NCBI GenBank assembly: GCA_032207245.1
Contig: CM063499.1
Coordinates: forward strand, 77,001,066-77,065,065
Length of the DNA stretch: 64,000 bases
Source of the DNA: Pardosa pseudoannulata
Taxonomy: Eukaryota > Arthropoda > Arachnida > Araneae > Lycosidae
Reading direction: 5' to 3'
Below the pieces are notes generated by a model. That model saw only the letters and a program-made list of their open reading frames with translations. It ran no database searches and had not been told where the DNA came from. Shown here piece after piece: positions 35,852 through 49,737 of the stretch. How positions within the stretch are numbered: position 1 is the stretch's first letter; each line of letters opens with the position of its first letter. The position numbers and the translations under genes are program-made.

Positions 35852-36742
35852 CAGTGAAACCTCTCTGAGCGGTCAGCCCTCCGTACCAAGAATATTTGGC
35901 CGCTGTGAAGGGTTTTATTTACTATTATAAGATAATTACTCTAATGCATAATATAAACAAGTCTGACATATATTCTTTATGTAAATGAAATTTTAACTTA
36001 TCTAAAGAGAAAATAGTACTTTATTTCATGCTCCTTTACATAAAAAAGGCTACAATTTGTTTCTGTTTGTTCTGTAGTCTTTGTACTCCTTCAAAATCAA
36101 ATTCTTTTCTTTAATGACTTTGTATTTCCTTTCTTCTGCAGTTAAATAATTCAGTTAACTTTCTTGCGGATTTGCCATTCTCATATTCATGCAGAACTTC
36201 AATGCTCTGCTGGAGATCTAGAAAAACGCATTTCGACATCAATGCAACTCAGATCAGTGACCAACTAATGAAATGAAACTGGCGTGAATGGCATTTTTGC
36301 TGACAAAGGTGCAATTCTTCCTTAACTTTACCGATTGGAATTCCAAACAAAAGCCCTAGGACACCTTCAACGCTTGATTGTCCAGTTCCTCTCTCAGTTT
36401 CAATGGATGATGCAATAGGGATTCCCTATCTGAAGGGTGTGGGGAGAATACAAAAGAGATAACAGATTTAATCTTCCTTAGAAAGGGGGATTGGGACCGC
36501 CGGAATGGACTTATCAAATTATTCCTTTGCCTTATATCCGACCATAAACTTAACCTTGAGTTTTTTCACTCAAAATTAAAGCATGAAGTGAGTAGAATTT
36601 CCCGAAAAACGAAAGGGGCAATCCCACTTGGTGGCCTTTTAGAGGAGGTCAGATGGCTGCTGATACAGGTTATTTTACCATTAGGTCTATGAATCGAAAA
36701 ATCTGTGCCATGAAAAATTGGCCTTTTAGAAGGGTGGCCGCT
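35852..36742 (-). mobile_element. Tigger-like element, right end deleted (copy B)
   Basis: It matches 13574-14475 but stops inside the right inverted repeat (GGGTGGCCGCT) and continues directly into the last part of family Y. About 740 bp were lost in one event that removed the element end, the spacer and most of Y. Confidence 0.8.
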
Positions 36743-36814
36743 TTTAGTCACTTATTCTGCATTATTTGTCACTTTTCTCACCTTTTTGAAAGTACATCAG
36801 CAGTTGCAAGCCTG
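36743..36814. mobile_element. Family Y remnant (right end)
   Basis: Only the last 72 bp of the family Y insertion at 14539-15272 remain, ending TTGCAAGCCTG. Confidence 0.8.
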
Positions 36815-37059
36815 TTGTATTTCTTTTTACAGTACAATTAATTAATATTAAATAAATATTAATTATTTCTCTCTATATAAATAACAGAAGATAATTGTAA
36901 TTTCTTGCATGTAATGTTTTGAATAAAATTCACACCACCTGAATTTTTGCTTACGTATAACGGAGCTTTCTTTTAACATTCAGATTAATAGAAAATAATT
37001 TGAATAATGTTAATGTAGGTGCATTTCCATTAATTCATGATTTTTGTGTGGGGTTTTAG

Positions 37060-37191
37060 TCTAAAGATGCACATTTGATGTTTGAAGAGATGCAACGTCT
37101 GTCATCATTGCTGCAAACTACAAAAGAAGTGTTTGAAAGCTTAAAACAATCTATTCCTGTTGTGTCTGCTGGAGGTGATAACACAGTTAAG
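37060..37191 (+). CDS. Coiled-coil protein, exon 5 (copy B)
   Basis: 132 bp, phase 0 to 0. Two base changes against copy A: one silent and one giving Q for E in the SLKQSIPVV segment. Confidence 0.88.
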
Positions 37192-37604
37192 GTAAGTGGT
37201 GTGTTAAGTTTTCAAAATTAATTATGAAGTTATAAATGTTATAGTTGCATTTTTCAAAGTTTTATATATTTCAGAAACTTTTATGTATGTCGGTTGTTTA
37301 AAAATGTGCAATAATTTAATCCAAGTTTTATAAATAATCTAAAGTTTATTAATGAATAAATAAAATAAAGTATAGGCATTAAAAAAATACCAATAATGTT
37401 CAAATGATACTTCATAGAATTTTATTTCATATAAATCTGTTAAATCACCCCTATTTAATGTATTACATATTGTTTGAAAAACTAAGATGTAGTGCTGCAC
37501 TGAAATAATAACTTTTTTACATGCTTGAAAGCTTCATATTTGATTTCATATATTTATTACCACTTTTTTTAAAATTTTTCCATAATTTTCAATGTATTTC
37601 AAAC

Positions 37605-37806
37605 ACCTTACTAGAAGACAATCTGGATATTTTCTGTTTTTCTACCTTTTAGTTTTGTTTATGTTCTACTGGATGTAGTGTAGAGCAGTATAGTAAGTTC
37701 TTTAGAATATAATGGTTAATTAGACCGAGAATCTTAAAACTGATTCTAAACAGCTACAAACATCTATTCCAGCAGTGGAATTAAAACCTAAAGGCTCTAA
37801 CACCAA
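37605..37806 (-). repeat. tRNA-type SINE, old copy (copy B)
   Basis: Counterpart of 16070-16262. Confidence 0.5.
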
Positions 37807-38103
37807 AATGCAGCACTATATCTGTTTATCAATAATATAGCTTTTTTGTTAATATTGTGTTTTCTCTATATTTATTTATGTAATAAAACCTCTTCATAGT
37901 CTATAGCAACCTTATTATTATATATCATCAAACAGGAAAAATAATCATTTACAAAATAAAAAGAATTTCAATATTTTTTACAAAAGAAAAAAAAATGTAC
38001 TTTAGCAAAGATTGTGTTAATTACATATCACATGTAATATTGATATATATTAATTACATGTTGTGTTATTAAACATATATGAAAAAATATTGGGACTACT
38101 TAA

Positions 38104-39255
38104 GAATTGGGTTCTCCCTGGCTATTTTGGCTTTTTTTTAATGGCGCCAATTGCTCCAACTCCTTCGCGCGGAGTTACCAGAAGGCTGACGTTTTAAACG
38201 GGAGTGGGTTTGGGGCGTGACTAAAATAACTGACTTATTTTATGGTGAAATAATATACTAACTTTGCAATTAATAGCAAAAAAGTTGAAAATTGCGTAAA
38301 AGGATATTTATATTAATACAAATCTTCTTTAATCACGTTATTTTTTTTTTTTTAATAATAATTGGTTGTTAATTTTAAAACATTAAAAATTGATTATTTT
38401 TGTTTATTAATATTCTTAAAATATTTCCTTATTTTAAACACACAAAACAATTAAAAATTTCATTTTAAAAAATAACTCAGAAATAAAAAAATAAAACATA
38501 TGCAATGATTTTTTAAAATTTTCAAACAATATTAAAACGTTAGTACTTTCTAATATTTTAAATAAATTTTTGATTTATCTAAAAAGTTTTTTAACCAAGG
38601 GAGGGCTCTGCCCCCTTGATCCCCCATAAATGTTATTACAAATAGTATAAAAAATTATTAAAAATATATTTTTATATACATATGAAAATTAAAATAAATA
38701 AACACTAACTGCATCTAAAAAAATGCTTAAATCCACAACCGTTAAAAATAAACACATCAAAACCTTCCTTCATTCCACATGAAAAAGTTTACAATTAAAA
38801 TAACAAAATATCGCTTGAAATTAAAAAACATAAGCACTTACTTTAGCCGTTGGATGCACTTCCATCGGGTCGATCGTTACGTTCGACCATATATATATCA
38901 TTCTTACACACCAGATATTCATATTTATTACTGATAAACCCCTCATTCACACACACAAAAGCAAAACAGAAGTGCATCAAACAATATCATCAGTTGAAAA
39001 TGGCAAAAAACGAGTCTAACAAGTTTGAATGTTGCGTTAAAAGTACCGTTAACCACAGAACCAATAAAAATCAGGCGCATTTAAACACATAACCAATAGA
39101 AATTAGGCGCATTAAAATGTAACGAAAGAGTTACATAAGAAGAGCAGGCTCTGAAATGAACATAAGTTAAAAAATAACACAGCGAGGAGAGGAGAAAGCA
39201 GCCTGAGTTACCATACTTGGCGTTTTATCGCCAGTTGGCAGGGGGAACCCAATTC
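38104..39255. mobile_element. TTAA-flanked inverted-repeat element (copy B)
   Basis: It lies between TTAA at 38100-38103 and 39256-39259. Its ends form a perfect 17-bp inverted repeat, ACTTAAGAATTGGGTTC, when the flanking bases are included. The internal GGGAGGGCTCTGCCCCC block is conserved with copy A. Confidence 0.7.
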
Positions 39256-39781
39256 TTAAGTCAACCTGAAATATCAATTAGTAACAAATAAAATGTTGAA
39301 AGTAATTACTTATAAAGAATTCAGTAATTGAGAATTTTTAAATGGAAATGAAAGTATTACAATTATATTTTCTTTAATACTATTAAAGCAATTGTTTTTG
39401 GTCTAGATCATTTTAAAAATAATGTTCTCATAGAGCTTCATTGGTTAGGAGTAGAGCCATACTTTACTGTTTTTTTTCCTTTTGCTGAAAGAAGTCTTGC
39501 CACTCTCATTGCTCCTCTTATAGTACATGCTCACAGTGTAATAGCATGATTTAAACTAGGAGTAACACATGCTACAAGCATGTAGACTTGCCAAGGTTCT
39601 CTCAAGTATTGTATATAAGCAGTTACACCATCTATTAAGCTGATTCCACTGTATATATGAAACATTCACAATTTATGCATGTCAATTACATATTTTGTTA
39701 ATTGCATATTAAGACAAATTCCTTTCTCAAACTTTGTAAATTTTTAAATTTAAGGCTTAACTTATTGATATTTATTTCTAG

Positions 39782-39901
39782 CCAGCAGAATTAGGTGGTG
39801 TTGAAAATGATATTCTGACAGTCGTAAAAGAAACCAAGAACCATTTATTAGAACTGAAAGACCTATATAAAGCTTTCCTTGAAGAACAAAAAGGGATACA
39901 A
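39782..39901 (+). CDS. Coiled-coil protein, exon 6 (copy B)
   Basis: 120 bp, phase 0 to 0. Five base differences from copy A give two residue changes (E for G, V for A). The donor GTACAT is the same weak site. Confidence 0.85.
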
Positions 39902-40027
39902 GTACATCCAAAGAAAAATAATATAGTAATTTACATTTTCTCATCTTTTATTCAGTATGCTTCATCTTTTTTTCCCCATAAATTATTAAATTTATCAAAT
40001 TATTTATTATTTTTCTCTTAATTTCAG

Positions 40028-40155
40028 GAGAAACAGTTTCAAAAGTTAGAGGAATTATACAGCGAAACAGTGAAAGAAAATGAAGCCCTAAAAGTAGAAG
40101 TGGAAGAACTGAAAAATGCCAGTTTGGCTAGTTCAGTGGCAAAAAGGTCTGAAAG
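40028..40155 (+). CDS. Coiled-coil protein, exon 7 (copy B)
   Basis: 128 bp, identical to the copy A exon at 18469-18596. Confidence 0.88.
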
Positions 40156-42078
40156 GTAAAATTTAAGGATTAATAGTCATTGAATGTATGTACAGTTCTT
40201 TAATTATTAAAAATGCAAATTTTTTAATCCCACTTATTTAATTAAACTATCTTTTTTACATATTTAACCTCAATATACGTTTGAAGTAAGAGTATTTAAA
40301 CAAATATAGAACTTGATCTTGATATTCAATATTTGTTTAAGGTTTATATGCAGCTAAATAAAATGTACATCTCTGTTTATTATAAATAAACTCAAACATT
40401 TTTAAAAATGGCTCTCATTGATACCAATAAAATATTGACAGTTTAAAGTTGCTGAAGACATACTTAAATAGCTTAAACACATCAGTCAACTTTTATGTAT
40501 TACACATAAAATTACATTTTTAATCCATTCTTTACACATTTATGTCTAAACTATCTATTCATTTGCAATTTTGAATGTTTGCTATATTTTCCCAAAAATT
40601 TTCCCTGCCTTACTGTTTATTCACTATGAACAGGTTGGACATTTGTAGTAAATTTTCACATTAGAATAGCATCCCAGTAATTAATTTATTATACTGTTGC
40701 AATTGTAAATGTTTTTTAATCACAAAAAATATAACAAAAATTAAGCAGTATCATACTTTTGTTCTAAATTTTTTAATTTTTTTGTCCACTTTTTAATCGT
40801 GAAATTTTTTAACTTTATGAAAATTTGGAAATATGTAAGTACTCAAGACAAAGTTATTTAATTTACTGAAAATGTATTTGTATTCATTCATAAAGCCTTA
40901 AATTTAATGGTAATAAATGTGAAAAATGTCGCTCACACCCTTATTTTACACATTCTTAGTTCCAGGTAGTTTAGTTTTTTAAGATATCCGTCTACGTTGA
41001 AAACGTCTTTTTTTTTTTTTTTTCCAAAAATCATAATTTTTTTATTTTTCTATTGTAAATTTTCAACTTTTAGGCTTCTAAATCTGAGTTTGCTTTGTCT
41101 CTAAGGCATTTTAAAGTAAAGTTACAGCGGTTAAAACATCAGTGACAGCTGTCTAAACAAAACGGAAGTAGCGACTTCGGAACCGGAAGTTGTGAATTTA
41201 AAGCCTTTTAAACAGCATTTTTTGGACAACACTTTTTAAATTTTCACGAAGATTAGTTTAAACATTTTTCTAATATTTTTAATAATTAGCAACTTAGCAA
41301 TTAGAAAGTTTTGAAACAATAAAGTGTGGGGAAATTTGAACATGTATTTTAATTTTTTTAATAGTTAAAGTTGTTTTCATAAACTTCAAATGCAGTATTT
41401 TTTAATAAAATGTTGAAACTTAAAATAGGATTTCTCAAATTCTTAAAATATTTTGTTAAAAATTATTATGAATGCTTTTGATAGTATTTACTAGTGAATG
41501 ACCTAAAAGCTTTAAATTTGGATAATTTTTAATGATGTTACACGCATAGTTAGATATAAAGGTAATGAAAATTTGTTAAAAATTCAATGTGTAGGATTTT
41601 GAAGGACCCAAAATTTTTACCAAATGTAAATTAAGCAAAGATTTTAGGTGTTTTACTAGTCCAGTGTGTAAGAAATATGTTGCACCAAAAAATATTGAAA
41701 TAATTTATTAAAAAAATTAGACCTTTTGAAAACCCCCAATTTTTTACTAAATTTTCTTTATTTGAAATTTTATAAAAACTTCTCCAGGAATAAATTTTTT
41801 AAGTGCAATTCTCTATGATAATATAAAAAATAAATCTAAAAATGCTAAAACATAAACTAGTTTCTACATTTAAAGAAAAAAATTCTCTGGACATAGACGG
41901 ATACCATAAGAGGAATAAAGAAAATACTTTTGTTTCAGCCAGCGTAGTATTTTATGAATACTAAAAAAGTATTTAATTACTAATAAAAGTGTTTAAAAGT
42001 AGATTGTTTATTCAGTTTTAGTACAAAGATCTGCTTTAAAAATATTGAATTGATGCATTTGTGTATTATTTTTTTCAG
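40156..42078 (+). other. Intron between exons 7 and 8 of copy B
   Basis: Shorter than the copy A intron. It lacks PB2 and the TA microsatellite but has about 800 bp at 40560-41360 that are absent from copy A. I recognise no element in that stretch. The empty TTAA target of PB2 is at 41993-41996. Confidence 0.7.
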
Positions 42079-42127
42079 TTACTTTGCTACTAATATGCCA
42101 TCTGATAATTTTACAAGAAAACTTCAG
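42079..42127 (+). CDS. Coiled-coil protein, exon 8 (copy B)
   Basis: 49 bp, one silent difference from copy A. It is the last exon of the repeated set, and its phase 0 end joins in frame to the single-copy exon at 47153. Confidence 0.85.
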
Positions 42128-42284
42128 GTATGATTTTGTTTCTTATACTTCTTAATTTAACTCTTTTATCATTGTTCTTAGCAAAGTTGTCTTCCTTCTA
42201 CAAATTATATATTATAGAATTTCATAGACTTTACAATTGTAATAATTCTGTCTTATGCATTAATATTGCAGATAATGATTTTAT

Positions 42285-42440
42285 AAGTAGAGTTGCCATT
42301 TGGTACTAGAATCTGCAAGTTCAAATCCTGCTCCTAGCATGGATGTTTGTAGTCATTTGGAACTAAGGAATGTCTCATTCTAGTTAGCCCTTATGTTGCA
42401 AAAAATTGACTGTAGTGCTCCAAGCCATCCAAACCTTATG
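42285..42440 (+). repeat. tRNA-type SINE (copy B)
   Basis: Counterpart of 22060-22205. Confidence 0.7.
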
Positions 42441-42660
42441 TAATTATTAAGTAAAAGGCTAATAATACTCAATAATCTGTAATGTTTTATCTATATGCTT
42501 TGAAGATAAATATGAAATTTGTCTTCTATAATTTTTCATTTAGTGCTTTTTCCTTCATTAAATAGAATTTAATAAAGATATTTTTTAAATGTCGTCTTAT
42601 CTTCACATAAATGGCTCAGTTTGGTTAAGATCAATATAGGCAATTTTTGGCTGCTTAAAG

Positions 42661-43982
42661 CAGGGATGGACAATTTTTCATGGACCAAAAATCGAAAGAA
42701 AATAAGTTTGTTGGGCCAAGATAAATTTTAAAAACAATATACAAGTACCTAACGGTTTAAACACGTTAATGAGATGAAAGAAATTTCGATTTCATTTTTA
42801 AAATTTCCTTTGAAATGAGATGTACTGATTTTAAGGAACGATGCTAAATGCTCATCTGTCAGTCTGCTTCTGAAATTATTCTTTCTAAGGTTCAAAGTTG
42901 AAAACATTGTTAGTATAAGACGCAAATATACCGCTGATCTTCTGGGCGCGAAATAATAATTTTGGGATATAATAGTCAAGCAAAGTAGAAAAGGAGATGG
43001 ATATTGTCAAATATTCTATATTTTCCTGCCAAAAGCTAGCACCTCTCCAGTACTGTTGGTGCGTCTTTTGGAACATATACTTCTCCTCTCTCAAATGAAA
43101 TCGTTACTTTCGAGTGGAGGCAAAGTTAAGTGCTAACTGGAGAGAGGCTAGGAGACCTAGTATTGGCTAAAAGGGCTTTGTCTGAAGTTATTCTCAGACA
43201 GTAAAAAATTCATAACCGACGTTGGGGAGACCGATGCTTGTTTTTGTTACCGGTATTACAACGAACAACTCAATACCGGTACTTTAGCAGAGCAAAGTTC
43301 TGGTAGTGATTTTTAAAAAAAATGACGAACTATTTAAAAACGAAAATGTAGATTTATTTTAAATCTTAAAATTAAAAAAAAAATCCTATGTCCGCCTACG
43401 TACCGAAAAAAATGCACAAGTACAAAAAAAAAAAAAAATCCAACAATCCTCTTATATATCCAGCAGCAGACATCGCATAAAATTTAACATATTCAGACAA
43501 CTTCCTCTCCCACTCAGCCAATCACAAAATTACACAGTTCGTAGTTGCCGAGTGAGAGTTGAAGTCACAATCAAACATACAGCGAGAGTCAGCTTTACAA
43601 ATGGCGATTAAGAAGCCTCGGTTAACTTTAAACAAAACAAAAAACAAAATTGCCGGGGTTAACTGGAGGTTGAGAAGGTGCCGATTCGGCTGCAACTTCT
43701 TGTTTTTCTCGAAGTATTTTCGTGCCTAACGTAACGGAGTTTTTTAAATGCTTATAATGCTCTCCTTGTAGATAAATGTGTAAATAATGATGAAATGTAC
43801 ATAGCTGTAAGTGTTCGAATAAAACCCAGAAAATCCAAGAAGATTGTCTCGGCTTGCTTACTACGTCACAATATATAATGTAAAATATATATTTCTTTTA
43901 ATTTGCCTCACACCGGCAACTTAAAATTTTATCCGCGGGGCCAGATAAAACCTTCTGACAGGCCATAGTTTGTCCATCCCTG
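42661..43982. mobile_element. hAT-like element B with nested LTR (copy B)
   Basis: Counterpart of 22428-23786 with the same GCTTAAAG duplication (42653-42660 and 43983-43990). Its left end has lost a few bases (GGATGGACAATTTTTC). Confidence 0.85.
43005..43870 (+). repeat. Solo LTR nested in hAT element B (copy B)
   Basis: TGTCAAATATTC...CTACGTCACA at the same ATAT site as in copy A. The nesting is therefore older than the split of the copies. Confidence 0.7.
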
Positions 43983-44285
43983 GCTTAAAGCCAGTTTGAA
44001 TGGCTAAAAGCACTCATGCCAGTGGTAGGTTTTCAACACATTGTCTCCAGCACCAAAACACAGTGTCTGTTTAGTTATAGTCCAGCTAAATAGAAATCTT
44101 ATTGTGGAATTAAAATGTTTAAGATATATAATAAATCAATACTCTCTCAAACTGTTTTAAACCTCATTCTCTTTACTTCAATCTTTTCTCGTAGTTTCAA
44201 TAAAGTTAAAAGAAGTTAAAATATTTAATCCTATTGGTAATGATTTTGCCTAGTGTTTCAAAAATGAAACAAAGTTCCAGACTTA

Positions 44286-44999
44286 CAGGCTTGCAATTCC
44301 GTCACTTTTCTCACCTTTAGTCACTTTTTTAAGTAAACAGTCACTTTTTTCATAATGTATCACAGCAAAAGTCTTGTTGTTGAAAAAAGAAAATTTGAAT
44401 TAATAATAAAATATTTTAATAAAAGAACAAAAATGGGATGCTCTAATCTTATTTTTCTTATTAAAATGTAGTTAGTCATATGGTTTCCAAAATTTAGTGA
44501 TTTTAAAAAGTCGTAAAGAAGTTCCTGAAATCTACATTTGTACTGAAATGTACATTTAATACATTAAAGTAATTTACGTCAAAGTACACATTTCTCTTTT
44601 TCTTTTTCTTCACAATTTTTGTTTAGATACTCTAATCTAGCTATGTACATATTTCAAAACATCATTAATATATGCAGAAAATTGTGATTATAAAATTAAT
44701 GTATTGTATGTATTCAAATCTAATTTATAGATTTTCTTGAATAAAAAGCAATGTTGAGTTGTGTTAAACAAAATTTTTAACCTTTTTTGTATTTGACGCT
44801 AAAATCATGTCTTGCATGAATCATTTGATTTAGAGTTAAAATAAATAGAAAAATCTTAATAATAGCATCTGTAATCAAGAGGAGAAAAAAATCGCTTTTT
44901 TTTTTTTTTTTCAATGTTTAGTCACTTTTTGGTCACTTATTCTGTATTATTTGTCACTTTTCTCACCTTTTTGAAAGTACCTCAGCAGTTGCAAGCCTG
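44286..44999. mobile_element. Family Y element in the intron after exon 8
   Basis: Perfect CAGGCTTGCAA/TTGCAAGCCTG ends. The flanks GACTTA (left) and AACTTA (right) are a 6-bp duplication with one mismatch. It lies just beyond the end of copy B. Confidence 0.82.
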
Positions 45000-45419
45000 A
45001 ACTTATAATTAACATAAAATTAATAGTTTTTGTACTTTTTTGTTATAACATTATATAACTTCCTGAGAAGTAACAGAACATAAACTGTTTGCATAGCATG
45101 CAATTTATTTTCAGATGATACTTAAAAAACTTGCTTTAAAATCTATATTACTTTTTCGCAGCAATTCTGCACTTGACTTATGGGCACCAATGACTAATGT
45201 GTGCTAAGTGATAGCAGAAACCCTTAAGAAATAGAATAGAAATGACTAGTCAAAGCAGATTGGCAATATCTGCAGTAAAATATAAGTAACCCCAAATAAC
45301 TACTATTCTATTAATGGAGTGCTATGCATAAATGGATTAAGTTTTTTTTTCTTTTGATTTTTTTTTTAGTTTAAAAATTTAAATAAGATGTTTCTTGTTT
45401 TATGAAAATAGGTTTTTAT

Positions 45420-46804
<1,385 letters not shown>

Positions 46805-46842
<38 letters not shown>
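46805..46842. repeat. (TA)n microsatellite, right part
   Basis: The continuation of the microsatellite split by element E. Confidence 0.9.
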
Positions 46843-46845
<3 letters not shown>

Positions 46846-47152
46846 TTGTTTAGTATAAACTGTGATATTGGTTTGATTTTCTCAAATATAAACTATTTTA
46901 ATACTCAGTTAACTAGATCAAAGGCTAGTATATATTGAACCTGAATTTTCTGCTTCTGAATTTTCTGAATTTTTTCCTTTTTCTGCATTTGGATTATATT
47001 CTATTTTCTGGAAGTAGATGATTTCTAGTTTTGTTTTGAGTTTATTTTAAATCTGTAAAAAATTACTTAAATTTTCGAGTGTTTTCACTATGTTTTATAT
47101 TACTTATAACTTTTTTTTTTAAACATAAGTTTTGAATTCTGTTTATTTTCAG

Positions 47153-47266
47153 TTGGAATTAATGAAGAAAAGTGATGAGATTTTAAAAATAAAATATGAA
47201 TTTAAACAAAAAGAGAGAGACTTAGAAGAAGAGCTTAAGGAATACAAGGATAAATACAAAGCCATG
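47153..47266 (+). CDS. Coiled-coil protein, first single-copy tail exon
   Basis: 114 bp, phase 0 to 0, 38 residues: LELMKKSDEILKIKYEFKQK then highly charged ERDLEEELKEYKDKYKAM. The acceptor is TATTTTCAG and the donor GTAAAT. It has no second copy in the window. Confidence 0.88.
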
Positions 47267-47371
47267 GTAAATATTTCTGTTTTTCAGAAAGATATGTACT
47301 TTATATATCTGCATATGTATGTATAACTATGATTGAAGGCTTTGCCATGAATTAACTATTTGTGCACTGAT

Positions 47372-47465
47372 TGATGGCCAAATGGGTAGGGCATTGTTCT
47401 TTGATACCAGAGGTTTTAATATTGACAGCGATTATTTGGCAGTATATATGAATGATGTCCAAAAT
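47372..47465 (+). repeat. tRNA-like SINE head, probable
   Basis: GATGGCCAAATGGGTAGGGC resembles an A box, and a degraded B-box region follows after the expected spacing. The tail differs from the SINE at 22060. Confidence 0.4.
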
Positions 47466-47642
47466 TGAGCGAATCGATTGCAAACCATGTGGTTATGTAT
47501 ATTAAAACAAACACAAGCGAACAAACTTCTTCAATTTCAAAGATATATAACTTAAACCCTAGATATTTATTAGTCTGTGAAATAGACTCCTAGACTTTTA
47601 TGAAAAGAATTTGTTAATACCGGTGATTAAAATTTTCATTGA

Positions 47643-48107
47643 AACAAAAATAATCGATGATTCAATTTAAAATTAGCACATATGTACCTAATCTATTATT
47701 TAATACAAATATAAAAGAAAATTATTTAGTAATATCCAAGTTCAGTGATAAAACGTATGAAAATAATGCTGACGATATTTAAATAATTTAAAATAAAAAA
47801 TGATTAATGGAGATGGTTAAAGGAATGACGTCATAATGTTAGAAAAAAATGCTGCTTTTACCTATTTATTATGTGATAAATTGATAAATTTAATGTTCTA
47901 CTCTTAAACGGGGACAACAGAACTTGAAATAATAGCATTAAACACTCAAAAAGGGGGGATTTTGAACGTTTTCAAACTCGCTTTGAATGTTGCTAACCCT
48001 AACTCATCAAAAATACAATGTGGATGCCTCTATCCATTCCAGGTACAACCGCTTCATAAATTCAAGGTCATATGGACAGACAACTTAGGCTATTATAATA
48101 TAGGGGA
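47643..48107 (-). mobile_element. Helitron-like element, 3' end missing
   Basis: It is homologous to the interior and TC end of 4217-4873. On the minus strand it starts TCCCCTATATTATAATAGCC with A immediately before it. The hairpin and CTAG end are missing. The 81-codon plus frame inside is not conserved in the related copy. Confidence 0.68.
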
Positions 48108-48797
48108 TAGAAAGATAAAGCTCATCTCTTTTTACCATGTTTCAAATTTCCCATTCACTTATAATTACTGGTTTATTAATACACAATTTCAATTTTATTT
48201 CTGTTGATAGCAACCTATTCTTAATTAGATAATGATATAGATAATAAGATTTACTTCGTGCTGGATTCTTGATTTGATTTCTTTATTAATATTTGTTGGA
48301 TTAATTAAAGACCCCAGTTAAGTAAAACCGTATAATTTTTATTTTTTTCAAAGTAGTAATCATCATCAGTCATCAGTAAAATCTGTACTTGGGTCATTAC
48401 TTTAATTTCAGGTAGATAAACAACCCTGCTGTATGCACACAAGTGATAATTCACCTAAATAAAATGAAAGTTCACTAGATAAACTGCCATGATATGATGT
48501 ATAAACTGCATAAATTGGTTATAAGATGTAGACCCTAATTTAATATAGCTCTAGTATTGCAAAAAATTTGGCATTTAAAATATATTTTTGGACTGGTAAC
48601 AGGAAAAATTAAATTCTTTCAGATACATCACAGGTATTGCATTTTAGCTTTTAAGTATGATATAAATTTCAAGAACAATCACCCATACAGTAAGTATATT
48701 GATTTTTTTCCAATAAAGCTTTGTTAAACTTTGAAACAGCTGAGAAATCAGTATTTGAAATCTTGAAAACGAGGATGTATCTCTAGAAATTTAAAAT

Positions 48798-49374
48798 TTA
48801 ACCCCTTCCGGTATGATTTAATAATGAAAAACTGTGCATGAAATAACCATTTAATTTTTATTTAAAAAACTTGTTTCATTTTACAATTCTTACATATTCT
48901 TAATTAAAATCCACTTTTTACATAGTGTTAAATAATATCAGAAACAGTAAAATTAAGAAAATATCAAAGCAAAACATTAATAAGGTATACAGATAATAGT
49001 CTTCAAGCTAGTGGTACTTTTCAAAACAAAGTGCAAAGGAATTCTTAATTGTTTACACCGCCAAGTAGTCTCACTTTTAATTTGATTCTTGTAACACACA
49101 CGGCATTTCTTAGTAGGTTTTCTTTTATTCTGACTCATTAATTTGGCAATGACTTGTACCAAGAAATTCTAAGTAAACAATATCCAATAGTGACTTGTGA
49201 TTTTCACAAGTGATAAAAGTGTTGCCAAATTCAGTACACTAGAAATTTTAAACTAAATTAATTATCATATTTAACAGTAACTTTAATCGCATGACAAGTG
49301 TAGCTCGTCATTGTGCGGTATGGAATGAAAAACTAATGACGAGCTAGACTCGTCATTTTACCGGAAGGAGTTAA
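48798..49374. mobile_element. piggyBac-like element PB2, second member
   Basis: TTAA at both ends, CCCCTTCCGGTA...TACCGGAAGGAG, with the same near-end hairpins (TGACGAG...CTCGTCA). It is closely similar to 21195-21767, so both spread recently. Confidence 0.85.
48977..49162 (-). pseudogene. piggyBac transposase cysteine-rich remnant
   Basis: Same 61-codon frame as 21374-21559 (KKCRVCYKNQ...WRC) with one residue changed and the same frameshift before CFEKYH. The shared frameshift shows that both members descend from one already defective copy moved by a transposase elsewhere. Confidence 0.8.
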
Positions 49375-49647
49375 AGAGCAAATTGCTACAAATGGGCTAT
49401 CTGACATTTTACATGTTCCCAAAATTGTCAGGTTTTTTATATACTTTGAAAATGGTTGGTAGATTTTGGAATAAATTTAAACAATGCTAACTCAACAGTT
49501 AATTTTTCCATGTTGTATTAATGTTATTCAATGATCCTTATTAAGATTTCCCTTAAAAAAAAAGTCATTTGTAAACTTTTGGAATTTATTTAAATGTTTA
49601 TTTCTATATATTTCTATATTAGTAATATTTTATATCTGCATAAACAG

Positions 49648-49737
49648 GAAACTAATAGCTCAAAGTTAGCTAATCTTGAAGAAGAATTGAAGAATACAAA
49701 ACTAGAGTTGTCTACACTTCATCAAAAGAAGCAAGAA
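49648..49737 (+). CDS. Coiled-coil protein, second tail exon
   Basis: 90 bp, phase 0 to 0, 30 residues: ETNSSKLANLEEELKNTKLE and LSTLHQKKQE, with Leu at heptad spacing. The acceptor is TAAACAG and the donor GTATGT. Confidence 0.85.

Larger units (their letters stand above)
24159..44096. repeat. Large duplication, copy B
   Basis: Copy B parallels 124-23900 with the same eight exons. Elements found only here include family Y at 27222. Missing relative to copy A are family X at 3260, the Helitron pair, the 8590 block, about 1.36 kb of the exon 7-8 intron, most of family Y at 14539 and PB2 at 21195. After 44096 the sequence is single-copy and continues to the 3' end of the gene, so copy B is the one contiguous with the tail exons. 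Confidence 0.93.
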
